A stretch of 64,000 bases of DNA. Source: Paenibacillus_Z sp042653205 (GTDB lineage Bacteria; Bacillota; Bacilli; Paenibacillales; Paenibacillaceae). Location: positions 176,734 through 240,733 of the forward strand of contig NZ_JBHSHY010000003.1 of the NCBI RefSeq assembly GCF_042653205.1, given 5' to 3'. Position 1 is the first letter of the stretch. The number at the start of each line of letters is the position of its first letter. Positions 1 to 9,429 of the stretch are shown here, in pieces. Under the pieces are notes generated by a model that was not told the origin of the DNA, did no database searches, and saw only the letters and a list, made by a program, of their open reading frames with translations. The position numbers and the translations under genes are program-made.

Positions 1-1097
1 GACCGCTTCCGCGCCGCGCTTGCTCGCGGCCGGCACCATGAGGAAGAAGCCCGTCGGATCGTACTCCGGCTTGATATGCTTGCCGGCGTCGTTGGTGTAC
101 GGATCGACCGGCGCGAGGTCGGCGCCCGGCACGTTCTGCGCCAGCACCTTCGCGATACCCGGCGTGTCGTTGTAGCTGTTGCCGAGGTTGTCGCTGTACA
201 TCCCGACTTTGCCCGTCATGACGTCCTGGAACAACTGCTTCTCGTCCTTGTCGAGGGAGAAGTCCGGGCTCATCAGCCCTTCGGCGTACAGCTTGTTCAG
301 GAACCGGACCGCGTCCTTGTGGCCGGGCAGCAGCAAGGGGTAGCCCAAGCTTTGCGACTGTGTGTAGCGCTGCTCGTCGGTCAGGCCGTCCTGGATGAAC
401 GACCAGACGATCGGCTCGATGGAGGCAGGCGTCAGCGAGAAGCCGAGCGGGATGACCTTGCCGCCGGTCTGGCCGGGATCCTTGTCCTTGAACGCCTTCA
501 GCGTCTGGTACACCTCGTCCGTCGTCTGCGGCATCGGCAGGTTCAGCTTGTCCAGCCAGTCCTTGCGGATGAGGTTCTCGTACTTGCCCGTGTTGACGCG
601 CAGCCCCGGGAGCGAATACTGCACGCCGTCCACCTTGCCGCGGTCGAGCGTGGAAGCCAGATACGTCTTCAGATTCGGGCCGTATTGGGCGAGCAGATCG
701 TCGAGCGGCAGCAGCCCGCCGTCCTTGGCATAGCCGTACGAGGTCAGCACGTTCGTGTTGGCGAACACGATATCCGGCGCGTCGCCGCTCGACATCATGA
801 CGTTCACCTTGTCGGTAGCGTCGGTGCGCGGAATCGGCACGAACTCTACTTTAATGTTGTTCGGGTCGCCGAAGTTCTTCTGCACGTACTGCGTCCAATA
901 GTTGTCCGTGACCGTGACGCCCGCGGGCGAATTTCCCCGGTCGAAGATGCCGACTTTCAGCGTGACCCGCTCCGCCGTACCGCCGGCGGGCGCGGATGCG
1001 GCGCTGCCGCCGTCCTCGTTCTTCGACTGCGAACATCCCGCCGCCAGCAGCGCCGCCGCGACGAGCGCCAGCATGGAACCGCGTGCTTTCCTTCTCA
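1..1097 (-). CDS. Sugar ABC transporter substrate-binding lipoprotein (3' end outside window)
   Basis: The protein is an extracellular solute-binding lipoprotein of a carbohydrate-type ABC importer. It starts MRRKARGSMLALVAAALLAA, a basic n-region and hydrophobic core, followed by a lipobox ending at the Cys of AAGC, so it should be lipid-anchored outside the membrane. The mature part has the usual features of long family-1 binding proteins of Paenibacillaceae, for example a DAPDIVFAN segment about 100 residues in and an IRKDWLDKLNLPMPQTTDEV segment near residue 165. The ATG at 1097 has GGAGG five bases upstream. About 365 codons are present and the frame is still open at base 1, so the C-terminus is missing. 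It lies downstream of a membrane-bound AraC regulator on the same strand, the usual pairing for sugar uptake loci of this family. The ligand is unknown. Confidence 0.9.
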
Positions 1098-1310
1098 TAA
1101 ACCTCCACACACCTCGCTAACGTAGTTTGGACTGCACCCCGAGTGTAGCGGCAGGCGCGATGAGCGGCAATTTACACGTTTCCGCCCGCCATACCAAACG
1201 CCTGATTCGGCTCCGCGGCCGCCGCCGGGGCGGGATCAACCTTTTTCGGCCGTTATACGAAAGGTCGAAAACCCGCCGTTTCCGGCGGTTATCGGGCGAT
1301 GAGGGGCAGT

Positions 1311-3647
1311 TCAGCACTCGTGGCCGATGCTTCCGCGCAGCATCTGCCGGCGGTAATCGCCCGGCGAGACGCCGACCGTTTTCTTGAAGATGCGGCCGAA
1401 GGAGATGGCATGCTCGTAGCCGACTTGGCGGGCGATCTCATGAATGGAGCTCTCCGTCTCCAGCAGCAGCTCCTGCGCGCGCCGGATTCGCAGCCCGATC
1501 AGGAAGTCGACGAATTTGATATCGAACCGCTCTTTGAACAGCTGGCTGACGTATTTCCCGCTGATGCCGAACCGTTCGCTGATGTGATTCAAGGACAGGT
1601 CGGGATTCGCGAAGTTCGCTTCGATATACGTTTTGATGTCGAAGATCACGTGAAACGGGCTGCCGGCTTCCAGAATCGCGGCATAGCGCCCGTACAGCTC
1701 CCGCAGCAGCGCCTCGTAGCGTTCCCGGATTTCCCGCATCGTCCCCGTCTCCCGGAGTGCTTCGGCCATGCTCGGCATGGTGACGCCGTGCCAATATTCG
1801 TTAATGTCCGGCGAGATCTCCTCCATCTCCCGGGCGAACCGGTGGGTCAGGTAGTTCAGCAGCAGCTGCAGCTCTTCGTTGCGCAGCACCCGCTTCTCCA
1901 GGTGATCGAAGATCCGGGCGAAATCAGCCTCCCACGCCGGCGACGGGATCCGGAAATGATGGACCATGTCCTCCAGCCAGCGGAAGCAGTTCGCTTCGAT
2001 GCGGTGCTCCCGGTCCCGGATCTCCCGGAAGAGGAGCAGCCGGTCGTTCCCCGCGGTCATCTTGTACTGCAGCGCCGAAAGCGCCTCGCAGAAGGAGGCC
2101 TGAATGCCGGGAACGTCCGCCGCCGCAGAGCCGAAGCCGATCGTGACCGTGAACGGCAGCTCGCGCCCGGCTCGCGTCCGCAGCTCGCCTAGCAAGCCGC
2201 GGGCCGGAGAGGCTTCGCCTGACGGAGACGGCGCCTCTCGGATCAAGATCGCCAACCGGTCGCCGGAGATCCATTCCATGCCGAGGACGCAGGCCGCTCC
2301 ATGCGAGGCCCGAAGCGCCTCCGCTTCGAGCCGCCGCTTGCCGTCCTGCAGCGCCTGGCGGTCCTGCCGCAGCCGCGGCACGTACTTGTCGATCTCCGCG
2401 ACCGCGACCGCGAGCCCGCGGGGATCCTCCGGCCACTCGAGCAGACGGGCGTACTCGTCCCAATCCTCCGCGGACAGCTCCTGCTCGCCGTCCTGCAGCT
2501 CCGCGAACAGCCGGCCGCGCGCGGCAAGCGCGTTTTTCTCAGCCTGCTGCCGGTCGATGAGCGCCATGCGGCTCAGCATCGTATCGAAGGCGCTCTCGAT
2601 GATCGAGAACTCGTCGCCGGCCGCCGTGCCGCGCGCGCCGCCGTACGACGAGAACCGGCTCACCATCCGCTCGATCGGCCGGTAATTGCGGCGGGTGGTG
2701 AAGAGGATGAAGACGACGATGGCCAGGAGTCCCGGAAGAATGACCGCGAGCGGCAGCAACGCGCGGCGGGCGGCTTCGGCGGCCAAGTTCACGCCGGCCG
2801 CGCCGCTCATGAAGCGCCAGCCGATATAGTCGGAATCCAGGCGGGTCAGCGTCCCGCTCCTCACGGCCGCGGAGGGTCCGGTCGAATAGAGCGGCTGCCC
2901 CTTGCCGTCGGCGATATCCATGTAGTTGGGCGTGCCGCTTCTCAGCTTCGCGGCGGAGGCGAGCAGCGCATCCGCCTTCACGTTCAGCACGACGAGCCCC
3001 TGATTATGGGGCGCGCTCTTCACGAGCGAGATGACCCGCTCGGGCGGGTCGATCAGCGGGAATTCGCTGTAGGTTCGTACCGCCGACCATTGATCCGCCC
3101 GCGGCTTCCCGTCCGATTCGAGCACGAACGGCTTGTCCGGAAAATCGTCCAGCGTCTGCCTGTAGCCGCCGGTCAGCACCATCCGGTCCCGCTCCCGGTA
3201 GAAGTACACCGAGTGAATCAGCGGGTTGCTGCGAATCTTGGCGATTTGACCCGACGCTTTGTAGGCGGCCAGCTTGGAGCCGCCGGCGGGGTCGTTGAAG
3301 AACCCTTCGATCGCTTCGTTGTTGACGAGTTGATTGGCGAGCATGAGCTCGATGGCCTTGAGGGAGGACGTCATGCCGTCTAGGACGCGCTCCGCGTACG
3401 CCTGGTTCGACTTCTCCATATCCGCGGCCGCGTTGGCGTATGTCACGGCATAGACAGCCCCGCTGATGACCGCGACGGCGATGAATAAGATGACGAAGTG
3501 GGAAAACAGCAGTCGTTTGTACCATTTTTTCGTATCCCTTTCAACCTCATCTTTCCAATCGATCTTATCGGCGGCCGCTCCCACGCATTGCCGCGGAACG
3601 GGCCAGTTCTTCCCATGATAGTCCCGGTATGTTATCCCAGTGTTCAT
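1311..3647 (-). CDS. Membrane-bound AraC family transcriptional regulator
   Basis: This is a large one-component sensor-regulator of about 778 residues. A first membrane segment (about residues 46-69, SHFVILFIAVAVISGAVYAV) is followed by an extracytoplasmic sensor region of some 225 residues, a second membrane segment (about 296-318, LPLAVILPGLLAIVVFILF), a cytoplasmic linker, and a C-terminal AraC helix-turn-helix domain of about 100 residues (SLNHISERFGISGKYVSQLF and SIHEIARQVGYEHAISFGRIF). Proteins of this build in Paenibacillaceae control neighbouring sugar ABC transporters; here the binding-protein gene follows at once. The start is uncertain. The open frame reaches base 3671, but that codon lies inside the terminator of the upstream kinase gene, so the ATG at 3647 was chosen although no good ribosome site precedes it. 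A more internal start is possible. Confidence 0.88.
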   Translation of the reverse strand: MNTGITYRDYHGKNWPVPRQCVGAAADKIDWKDEVERDTKKWYKRLLFSHFVILFIAVAVISGAVYAVTYANAAADMEKSNQAYAERVLDGMTSSLKAIELMLANQLVNNEAIEGFFNDPAGGSKLAAYKASGQIAKIRSNPLIHSVYFYRERDRMVLTGGYRQTLDDFPDKPFVLESDGKPRADQWSAVRTYSEFPLIDPPERVISLVKSAPHNQGLVVLNVKADALLASAAKLRSGTPNYMDIADGKGQPLYSTGPSAAVRSGTLTRLDSDYIGWRFMSGAAGVNLAAEAARRALLPLAVILPGLLAIVVFILFTTRRNYRPIERMVSRFSSYGGARGTAAGDEFSIIESAFDTMLSRMALIDRQQAEKNALAARGRLFAELQDGEQELSAEDWDEYARLLEWPEDPRGLAVAVAEIDKYVPRLRQDRQALQDGKRRLEAEALRASHGAACVLGMEWISGDRLAILIREAPSPSGEASPARGLLGELRTRAGRELPFTVTIGFGSAAADVPGIQASFCEALSALQYKMTAGNDRLLLFREIRDREHRIEANCFRWLEDMVHHFRIPSPAWEADFARIFDHLEKRVLRNEELQLLLNYLTHRFAREMEEISPDINEYWHGVTMPSMAEALRETGTMREIRERYEALLRELYGRYAAILEAGSPFHVIFDIKTYIEANFANPDLSLNHISERFGISGKYVSQLFKERFDIKFVDFLIGLRIRRAQELLLETESSIHEIARQVGYEHAISFGRIFKKTVGVSPGDYRRQMLRGSIGHEC

Positions 3648-3667
3648 GCCGGCCGCTTTACGGAAAC

Positions 3668-3699
3668 GCAAAAAACCCGCTTCGGCCTGCGAAGCGGGT
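3668..3699 (-). terminator. Intrinsic terminator of the kinase-like gene
   Basis: A perfect 10-bp stem (ACCCGCTTCG / CGAAGCGGGT) with a 5-base loop is followed on the minus strand by six T. It lies about 70 bases after the stop of the phosphotransferase gene and overlaps the 5' end of the open frame of the next AraC gene. Confidence 0.9.
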
Positions 3700-3770
3700 G
3701 TGCGGGTAACGCGGTAGTGCGAGTAATCGGCCGCAGGCGCGAATCGGTCGTGCGGGCAAGGCGGACTTGC

Positions 3771-4679
3771 CTACAGGTAGCCCGACACTTGTTCGGCGTT
3801 GCGCCGCATATCCTCGGCGCGTCCGCGAAACGCGCAGTAGGCGATATGGTCGAGCCCGATGTGGAGCAGGCAGGCGAGCAGCCGCTCCTCCGTCCGCGGC
3901 GGCGGCCCCCCGTGCTTCTCCCGGTGGCGGTCCAGCAGCGCCGGCAGGTCGAGGCCGCGCCAATGCGGAAACCAAGGCTGCCAATACAGAAACAGCGCCT
4001 GGTCGTAGAGCGGATCGCCCCAGAACGCGTTCCCCCAATCGAACACGCCGGTTACCCGCCCGCCGTCGACCAGCACGTTGCGGTGCAGCAGGTCGTTATG
4101 CACGAGTCCCCGGCATTCCGGCAGCCGCGGCGCCAGCTCGCGCAGCTTCGCCGCGCCGGCGTCGAAGACGGCCGCCTCCTCCGGCGAGGCGTCCAGCTTG
4201 CCGCGCCAGCCCGGCAGCCGTTCCCGCGGTCCGGTCACCGCCAGCAGCTCCTCGCCCCAGCTCGGCCCCTCCCCCTCCGGGCGCCAAAGCCCCGCCGCTC
4301 GCGTGCCGGCGAGATCCGCCCGCTGCAGCTCGAAGAGCCCGTCGAGCAGCGGCGGCAGCGCTCGCGCCAGTTCCGGTCCGTCCAGCTCGTCGAGATGCTT
4401 CGTGCCCCGGACCCGCTCGGAGACGGCGTAATAGCCGCTCTCCGTCTCGCCGAGTTCGAGCACTCGCGGAATCGGCAGCTCGGCCGTCGCATACGCGCCC
4501 ATAACACGGTCCTTCTCGAAGTCGGCCCGGTAGGCGCCGAAGCGGATGACCGTGTCGCGGCCGTCGAGCACGAGCGCATAGGCGCTCGACCAGTCGCCCG
4601 ACGCGAGCGGCGCGAGCGAACGGGCGCGGCCGCCGAAGCGGGCTTGCACGAATCGTTCAGCGGTCTGCTTATCGATCAA
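3771..4679 (-). CDS. Aminoglycoside phosphotransferase (APH/choline kinase-like) family protein
   Basis: The 302-residue protein has the APH-type small-molecule kinase fold. The catalytic loop HNDLLHRN gives H194, D196 and N201, and the DWG metal-binding motif lies at D214, inside the typical FDWGNAFWGDPLYDQALF context. Such enzymes transfer phosphate from ATP to a hydroxyl of a small substrate; family members range from antibiotic resistance to choline, homoserine or fructosamine kinases, so resistance should not be assumed. The TTG at 4679 is taken as start because GGAGG lies seven bases upstream and no ATG fits better. It is monocistronic, divergent from an aldo/keto reductase, and has its own terminator. 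Confidence 0.85.
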   Translation of the reverse strand: MIDKQTAERFVQARFGGRARSLAPLASGDWSSAYALVLDGRDTVIRFGAYRADFEKDRVMGAYATAELPIPRVLELGETESGYYAVSERVRGTKHLDELDGPELARALPPLLDGLFELQRADLAGTRAAGLWRPEGEGPSWGEELLAVTGPRERLPGWRGKLDASPEEAAVFDAGAAKLRELAPRLPECRGLVHNDLLHRNVLVDGGRVTGVFDWGNAFWGDPLYDQALFLYWQPWFPHWRGLDLPALLDRHREKHGGPPPRTEERLLACLLHIGLDHIAYCAFRGRAEDMRRNAEQVSGYL

Positions 4680-4834
4680 GGTGATTCCTCCTTCTCTTCG
4701 GACCGCTATACTCGGCCTCAGTAGGTATACCGCGGCTCATTACATAACCCTATTTTCAGTACTGTTCATTCGCCGCGCCCTGCAGCATAATGGGCAAGAA
4801 CTATTAAATCCACCATACCACATCGGAGGACCCT

Positions 4835-5815
4835 ATGACGACGAAATCGATTCCGCTGCAAACCCGCGGCATTCCCGCCAGCCAGCTCGTGCTCGGCTGC
4901 ATGCGCCTCGGCGGCGACTGGAACGCCCGGTCGGCGATTACCGCCGAACACTATCAACAAGGCCGCGAGGCGCTGGACGCCGCGCTCGAGATCGGCATCA
5001 ACATGTTCGACCACGCGGACATCTACGCCGCCGGCAAGGCGGAGCGCGTCTTCGGCCAGCTGCTGAAGGAACGCCCGTCGCTGCGCGGCGAGATCCTCCT
5101 GCAATCCAAATGCGGCATCCGCTTCGCGGACGAGGAAGGCCCGCACCGGTTCGACTTCACGGAAGGGCATATCGTGCGCAGCGTCGACGGCATCCTGGAG
5201 CGGCTGGGCACGGACTACCTCGACATCCTGCTGCTGCACCGTCCGGATCCGCTCGTCGATCCCGAAGAGGTGGCGCGCGCGATCGAGCGGCTGAAGGCGT
5301 CGGGCAAGGTACGCCACTTCGGCGTCTCCAACATGAGCCAAGGCCAGATCCGCCTGCTGTCTGCGTATAGCGGCGAACCGTTCATCGTGAACCAGCTGGA
5401 GATGAGCCTGCGCAAGCACGGGTTCCTCGACACCGCGATCACCGTCAATCAAGAGACGGCGCGCGACAACGTGTTCCCGGAAGGCTCGATGGAATACATG
5501 CGGCTCGAGAACATCCAGCTGCAATCGTGGGGGCCGCTCGCGCAGGGCGTCTATTCCGGCCGCTCGCTCGAGGGGCAAAGCGAATCCGTCGCCGCGACCG
5601 CGAAGCTCGTCGCCGAGCTGGCCGAGCGGCTGGACACGACGAAGGAAGCCGTCGTGCTCGCGTGGCTCATGACGCACCCGGCCGGCATCCAGCCGGTCAT
5701 CGGCACGGTCAATCCCGAGCGGATCCGCGCCTGCAAGGACGCGGCGACGCTGCGGCTCGCGCGCGAGGACTGGTACCGGCTGTACACGGCCGCGCTGGGA
5801 CGGAACTTGCCTTAA
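4835..5815 (+). CDS. Aldo/keto reductase
   Basis: The 326-residue protein is a TIM-barrel NADPH-dependent oxidoreductase of the aldo/keto reductase superfamily. The catalytic tetrad is visible as D59 and Y64 (MFDHADIY), K92 (LLQSKCGI) and H135 (LLLHRPDPL). The C-terminal part has the cofactor-binding end QPVIGTVNPERI. It resembles the YdhF-type group (oxidoreductases that reduce aldehydes or ketones in the cytoplasm); the natural substrate is unknown. The ATG at 4835 is preceded by GGAGG. The gene stands alone, divergent from the kinase-like gene, and is followed by a large compound hairpin. Confidence 0.93.
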   Translation: MTTKSIPLQTRGIPASQLVLGCMRLGGDWNARSAITAEHYQQGREALDAALEIGINMFDHADIYAAGKAERVFGQLLKERPSLRGEILLQSKCGIRFADEEGPHRFDFTEGHIVRSVDGILERLGTDYLDILLLHRPDPLVDPEEVARAIERLKASGKVRHFGVSNMSQGQIRLLSAYSGEPFIVNQLEMSLRKHGFLDTAITVNQETARDNVFPEGSMEYMRLENIQLQSWGPLAQGVYSGRSLEGQSESVAATAKLVAELAERLDTTKEAVVLAWLMTHPAGIQPVIGTVNPERIRACKDAATLRLAREDWYRLYTAALGRNLP

Positions 5816-5859
5816 CGCGGGCCAAGCGCTTCGGATCCCGAAGCCGCGGCGCGCGCCCG

Positions 5860-5925
5860 AACACCCGGAGGCTCGCCCCGGTCAACCTCGCGTTGACCGG
5901 GCGGCCCCGGGTGTTTGCCGTTTTG
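5860..5925 (+). terminator. Compound hairpin terminator after the aldo/keto reductase
   Basis: A 9-bp outer stem (AACACCCGG at 5860-5868 with CCGGGTGTT at 5907-5915) encloses a 10-bp inner stem (CCCGGTCAAC / GTTGACCGGG) with a 5-base loop. A T-rich tail (TTTGCCGTTTT) follows on the plus strand. The T run is interrupted, so efficiency is uncertain. Confidence 0.65.
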
Positions 5926-5965
5926 CGGGCATCCTGGATGGGAAGCGGTTGACCGCATCGACGGC

Positions 5966-6000
5966 AAAAAGCCCCGCCCGGCCGTTCGGCCGAGCGGGGC
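5966..6000 (-). terminator. Intrinsic terminator of ppaC
   Basis: On the minus strand a long GC stem (GCCCCGCTCGGCCG paired with its near-perfect complement around a 3-base loop) is followed by TTTTT. It begins about 27 bases after the ppaC stop. Confidence 0.93.
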
Positions 6001-6026
6001 GCCTGGGATACGCGGGGCGTATCGGC

Positions 6027-6956
6027 TTATTTGCTGAGCGTTTCGGTCAGCACCGGAACGATTTGCGATTTGCGGGAGACGACGCCTTTCAGCACCGCTT
6101 TGTTGGCGTCGAGCTTCACGCCGTACGCGTCTTCGACCGCGGCGGCCTTGCTGCCGAGCGCGATGGCGACGGAATCGTTGTTCAGGATGTCCGTCACGAC
6201 GAATACGAACAGGTCGAGGCCTTTGTCCGCGATGATCTGGTTCAACGCCGATTCGACTTCCGCCTGACGCGAGAGCACGTCGTTCACGTCGACCGCGTTC
6301 ACTTGCGCGATCTCGACCTTGCTGCCGCCCATGGAGAATTCCTTGGCGTCGAGGGAGATCAGCTGCGCGATCGTCTTCTGGCTCAGGTCCGCGCCGGCCT
6401 TCAGCATGTCGAGGCCGTAGACGTCCGCATCCACGCCCGCGATGGCCGCGAGCTCGCGCGCCGCCGCCACGTCTTCCGGCGTGCAGGTCGGCGATTTGAA
6501 CAGCAGGGAATCGGAGACGATGGCGGAAAGCATCAGGCCCGCGACGTTCGGCTCGATCACGATGCCGTTTTCTTTGTACAGCTTATTCAGGATCGTCGCC
6601 GTGCAGCCGACCGGCTCGCAGCGGTAGTACAGCGGATGCGCCGTCTCGAAGTTCGCGATGCGGTGGTGGTCGATGACTTCGACGACGCGCACCTGCTCGA
6701 TGTCGCTCGCGCTTTGCTGGCGTTCGTTATGGTCAACCAGGATGACGGTTTCCGCTTCGTTCGCGACCGTCTCGACCAGACGCGGCGCGGCCGATTGGAA
6801 CTTGTCCAGCGCGAATTGCGTCTCGCCGTTCACCTCGCCGAGGCGAACCGCTTCCACGTCGTGGCCGAGCTTCGTCTTGAGGTCCGCGTAGGCAATGGCC
6901 GAGCAGATCGTGTCCGTATCCGGGTTCTTGTGTCCGAAAATCAATGTTTTTGCCAT
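6027..6956 (-). CDS. ppaC: Manganese-dependent inorganic pyrophosphatase
   Basis: This cytoplasmic DHH-family enzyme hydrolyses pyrophosphate to two phosphates and drives biosynthetic reactions forward. All hallmarks are present: the N-terminal GHKNPDTD motif (H9, D13, D15 as metal ligands), the VIDHHRI DHH motif, SDSLLFKSPT, and the C-terminal SRKSQIVP substrate-binding segment. The 309-residue length fits the family. The ATG at 6956 has AAGGAG at good spacing. The gene is monocistronic with its own promoter and terminator. Confidence 0.97.
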   Translation of the reverse strand: MAKTLIFGHKNPDTDTICSAIAYADLKTKLGHDVEAVRLGEVNGETQFALDKFQSAAPRLVETVANEAETVILVDHNERQQSASDIEQVRVVEVIDHHRIANFETAHPLYYRCEPVGCTATILNKLYKENGIVIEPNVAGLMLSAIVSDSLLFKSPTCTPEDVAAARELAAIAGVDADVYGLDMLKAGADLSQKTIAQLISLDAKEFSMGGSKVEIAQVNAVDVNDVLSRQAEVESALNQIIADKGLDLFVFVVTDILNNDSVAIALGSKAAAVEDAYGVKLDANKAVLKGVVSRKSQIVPVLTETLSK

Positions 6957-6998
6957 GTGAGTACTCCTTATACAGATATTTTGGGTTTCCTATCGGGT

Positions 6999-7027
6999 AT
7001 TATACCGTTAAATGTCTGCAATGCCTA
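6999..7027 (-). promoter_or_regulatory. Predicted sigma-A promoter of ppaC
   Basis: On the minus strand a perfect -10 box TATAAT (6999-7004) is preceded, after 17 bp, by TAGGCA as -35 (7022-7027, four of six matches). This leaves a leader of about 35 bases before the ppaC ATG. Confidence 0.65.
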
Positions 7028-7109
7028 TTCCTATACGGGGAAATCCGCAAAAATCCCTCCCCCGTTCCCCCTGAAGTCCGCCGATCGCCCCACGGTGCCG
7101 GCGCTGTAC

Positions 7110-7115
7110 TATAAT
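7110..7115 (+). promoter_or_regulatory. -10 box of the AraC gene
   Basis: A consensus TATAAT lies 41 bases before the ATG at 7157. No convincing -35 hexamer is seen at 16-18 bp, which would fit a promoter that needs an activator. Confidence 0.45.
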
Positions 7116-7156
7116 AGAAGAACAAGCAACGGAAGCGAAGCGAAAGGAACCGTCCG

Positions 7157-8011
7157 ATGGAAACCTTCCAACATGTCAGCACGCCGGGCGAATTCGCCCG
7201 AAGCCGGCTGCTCTACGGCCTGATCGGCGGCTTCGACGCGCCGAAAGGGGCGTTCCTCTACACCCGGGACTATTACCCCGCCTACGAAATCATGCTCGTC
7301 ACGAAAGGCAAGGGCGCGTTCAAGCACGCCAACCGGTGGATCGATATCGTCGAAGGCGACTGCGTCCTGCACGACATGCGCCTGCCTCACGCCTACCGCA
7401 CGGAGAACGAGGATCCGTTCGAGATGGATTATCTCGTGTTCGACGGCGCGGACATGGAGCATTACTGGCCGAAGCTGTTCGGCGGCGCCTCGTTCGTCGT
7501 CCTGCAGTCGCTGCCGCCGCGCACGAATCCCGTGCAGCGCCTGCTCGCGGAGCTGATCGGCGCGATGGCGGACGAGGACGCCGCGTGCGAACTGACCCAG
7601 TCCGTCCGCCTCTACGAGCTGCTGCTCGAGGTCTGCCGGCTGAAGCAGGAGCTCGGCGCGTCGCCGCAAGCCGGCCACGGCGCGGAGCCCGAAGCGCTGA
7701 AGCGGGCGAAGGCGCATATCGACGCGCATTATCTGGAGGTGGAGGACGTCGCGGAAGTGGCGTCCGTCGCGGCGCTCAGCCTGTACCATTTCATCCGCCA
7801 ATTCAAGAAGCAGTACGGCGTGACGCCGAAGGAATACGTGCTGCTGAAGCGGGTTCATCACGCCAAACGGCTCCTCGCCAATACCTCTCTGTCCGTCGGC
7901 GAAACGGGCCAGCAAAGCGGCTTCGCCAGCTATAACGCCTTCCTGCACGCCTTCCTACGGATCGAGAAGGCTTCGCCCCGGGATTTCCGCAAGAGCCTGC
8001 GGCGCTTCTGA
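7157..8011 (+). CDS. AraC family transcriptional regulator with cupin sensor domain
   Basis: The 284-residue soluble regulator has an N-terminal cupin-like ligand domain (about residues 10-150, with the HDMRLPHAYR segment in the barrel) and a C-terminal double helix-turn-helix (about 185-284: DVAEVASVAALSLYHFIRQF and SVGETGQQSGFASYNAFLHAF, ending in SPRDFRKSL). Proteins of this type bind a small sugar-related ligand and act on nearby promoters. It is followed on the same strand by a phytanoyl-CoA dioxygenase family gene 144 bases on, which could be its target. AAAGGA precedes the ATG at good spacing. Confidence 0.92.
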   Translation: METFQHVSTPGEFARSRLLYGLIGGFDAPKGAFLYTRDYYPAYEIMLVTKGKGAFKHANRWIDIVEGDCVLHDMRLPHAYRTENEDPFEMDYLVFDGADMEHYWPKLFGGASFVVLQSLPPRTNPVQRLLAELIGAMADEDAACELTQSVRLYELLLEVCRLKQELGASPQAGHGAEPEALKRAKAHIDAHYLEVEDVAEVASVAALSLYHFIRQFKKQYGVTPKEYVLLKRVHHAKRLLANTSLSVGETGQQSGFASYNAFLHAFLRIEKASPRDFRKSLRRF

Positions 8012-8155
8012 CCGGCGCTTCCGACCGCCGCTTCGCGCCGTCCGCAAAGACCGCAATTTATGGTGGGTATTCGGCAATCGCGTTTCTTTTCTTGCCCTCG
8101 CCTTCGTCGTACACTGGAATCAAATCAAGCATTCCGCTGCGGGAGGGCATGGACG

Positions 8156-8965
8156 ATGACATTGCATGGATTGACCGAAGAACAGCAATCGATGTGGGAA
8201 CGGGACGGGTATCTGGTCGTGGAGAATTTCTTGAGCCGCGAGGAGACGGACGCGTACAACGCCGAGGTCGACGGGGCGTTCGCGCGGTTCGAAGCTTCGG
8301 GCGCTGAGAATCCGGCGACGGGCGCGCTGAACTACGTGCGGCAGATCTGCGGCATTATCGAGCACGGCGAGCCGTTCGTGCGGCTGATGGAGCATCCGCG
8401 CATGATGAACATGCTGCGGGATCTGCTCGGCGATTCCTTCGTCATGATTGATAATGAGGCGATGCTGAAGCCGCCGGGCAAGCTCGCGCATACGTCGTGG
8501 CACCGGGATTCCTCCACGCAGATCGTCATGAACGAGAAGCCGGTGCCATTCATGGTCAAGGTATTTTATTTTCTCTCCGACGTGCCGTACGACGGCGGCT
8601 GCCTCGCGTTCCTGCCGGGCAGCAACCGGATGCGCAACGACGAGCTGCCGTCGGCGGAGAAGCCCGAGGACATGCCCGGCCACGTCCGGATGAACGTCAA
8701 GGCCGGCACTGCCGTCCTCTTCAACGCGTACACGTACCATTCGGCGCTCAGCAACGTCTCGGACGTTACCCGCCGCTCGCTCATCTACAACTACGCCCAG
8801 TCCTGCCTGCGCACGTGGCCGGGCTACGAGCCCTCCGAGGCGCTGAAAGCCGCGGCGGTGACGAACATGCGCAAAATGCTGCTCGGAATCACGCCGTGGG
8901 TCAACGATCCGAAGGCATTCGAGGACGCGGACGCGGCGGCCGTCGGCAAAACAGCGATGGGATGA
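8156..8965 (+). CDS. Phytanoyl-CoA dioxygenase (PhyH) family protein
   Basis: The 269-residue protein is a Fe(II)/2-oxoglutarate-dependent dioxygenase of the PhyH family. The metal triad is visible as the HRD pair in HTSWHRDSS and the distal His in TYHSALSNVSD; the Arg of DVTRRSLIYNY fits 2-oxoglutarate binding. The N-terminal GYLVVENFLS is the family signature. Bacterial members often sit in sugar or secondary-metabolite loci; the substrate is unknown. The ATG at 8156 is preferred to the upstream ATG of the longer frame because GGGAGGG lies nine bases before it. The gene follows an AraC regulator. Confidence 0.9.
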   Translation: MTLHGLTEEQQSMWERDGYLVVENFLSREETDAYNAEVDGAFARFEASGAENPATGALNYVRQICGIIEHGEPFVRLMEHPRMMNMLRDLLGDSFVMIDNEAMLKPPGKLAHTSWHRDSSTQIVMNEKPVPFMVKVFYFLSDVPYDGGCLAFLPGSNRMRNDELPSAEKPEDMPGHVRMNVKAGTAVLFNAYTYHSALSNVSDVTRRSLIYNYAQSCLRTWPGYEPSEALKAAAVTNMRKMLLGITPWVNDPKAFEDADAAAVGKTAMG

Positions 8966-8971
8966 TATAAT
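8960..8971 (+). promoter_or_regulatory. Extended -10 promoter of the Dabb gene
   Basis: TGA followed by TATAAT (8966-8971) gives a TGnTATAAT extended -10 element at the very end of the preceding dioxygenase gene, about 50 bases before the Dabb start. No -35 is evident, as is usual for extended -10 promoters. Confidence 0.6.
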
Positions 8972-9019
8972 GCTCTTCGTAGACGGCCCGCGCGGCCGAT
9001 TCCAGTAGAGGAGCGTGCC

Positions 9020-9328
9020 TTGCCCATGTACGAGCATCTCGTCATCTTCAAATTCAACGAAGCGATCACCCCGGAGCGCGAATCGGAGCTGCTGGCCAAG
9101 CTGCTGGCGTTCAAAGGCCGGATTCCCGGCATCGTCGACATCTCGGCCGGCTTGAACGTCACGGAGGAGACGGACAATATCCGCGGCTACACCCTCGGCC
9201 TGCGCGTCACGTTCGAGAGCCTAGAAGCGCTTCGCGCTTACGGCCCGCATCCCGTGCACCAGGATTTCGTGCAGGGGCTCGGCGGCGTGCTCGACAACGT
9301 CGTCGTCGTGGATTATCCGATCCGCTGA
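9020..9328 (+). CDS. Dabb (dimeric alpha-beta barrel) family protein
   Basis: The small protein (102 residues) matches the stress-responsive A/B barrel family: MYEHLVIFKFNE, a helix with LAKLLAFKGRIPGIVDISAG, and the C-terminal GVLDNVVVVDY strand. Members form ferredoxin-like dimers and are mostly uncharacterised; some are enzymes in aromatic polyketide or terpene pathways. A TTG at 9020 lies about six bases after AGAGGAG, better than the ATG at 9026 (twelve bases), so TTG is taken as start; the difference is two residues. A terminator follows at about 100 bases. Confidence 0.88.
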   Translation: MPMYEHLVIFKFNEAITPERESELLAKLLAFKGRIPGIVDISAGLNVTEETDNIRGYTLGLRVTFESLEALRAYGPHPVHQDFVQGLGGVLDNVVVVDYPIR

Positions 9329-9429
9329 ACCGGCGAAGCAACAGCAGCCGCGGCGCAGCAGCGGATTCGACTATCCGCCCGGCGCGGCGGCGCATCGGCT
9401 TTACTAAAAATTGACGCATCCCAAGAACG

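Noticed and set aside
3771..4679. Aminoglycoside resistance gene
   Set aside because: The APH fold is shared by many metabolic kinases and the context gives no sign of resistance.
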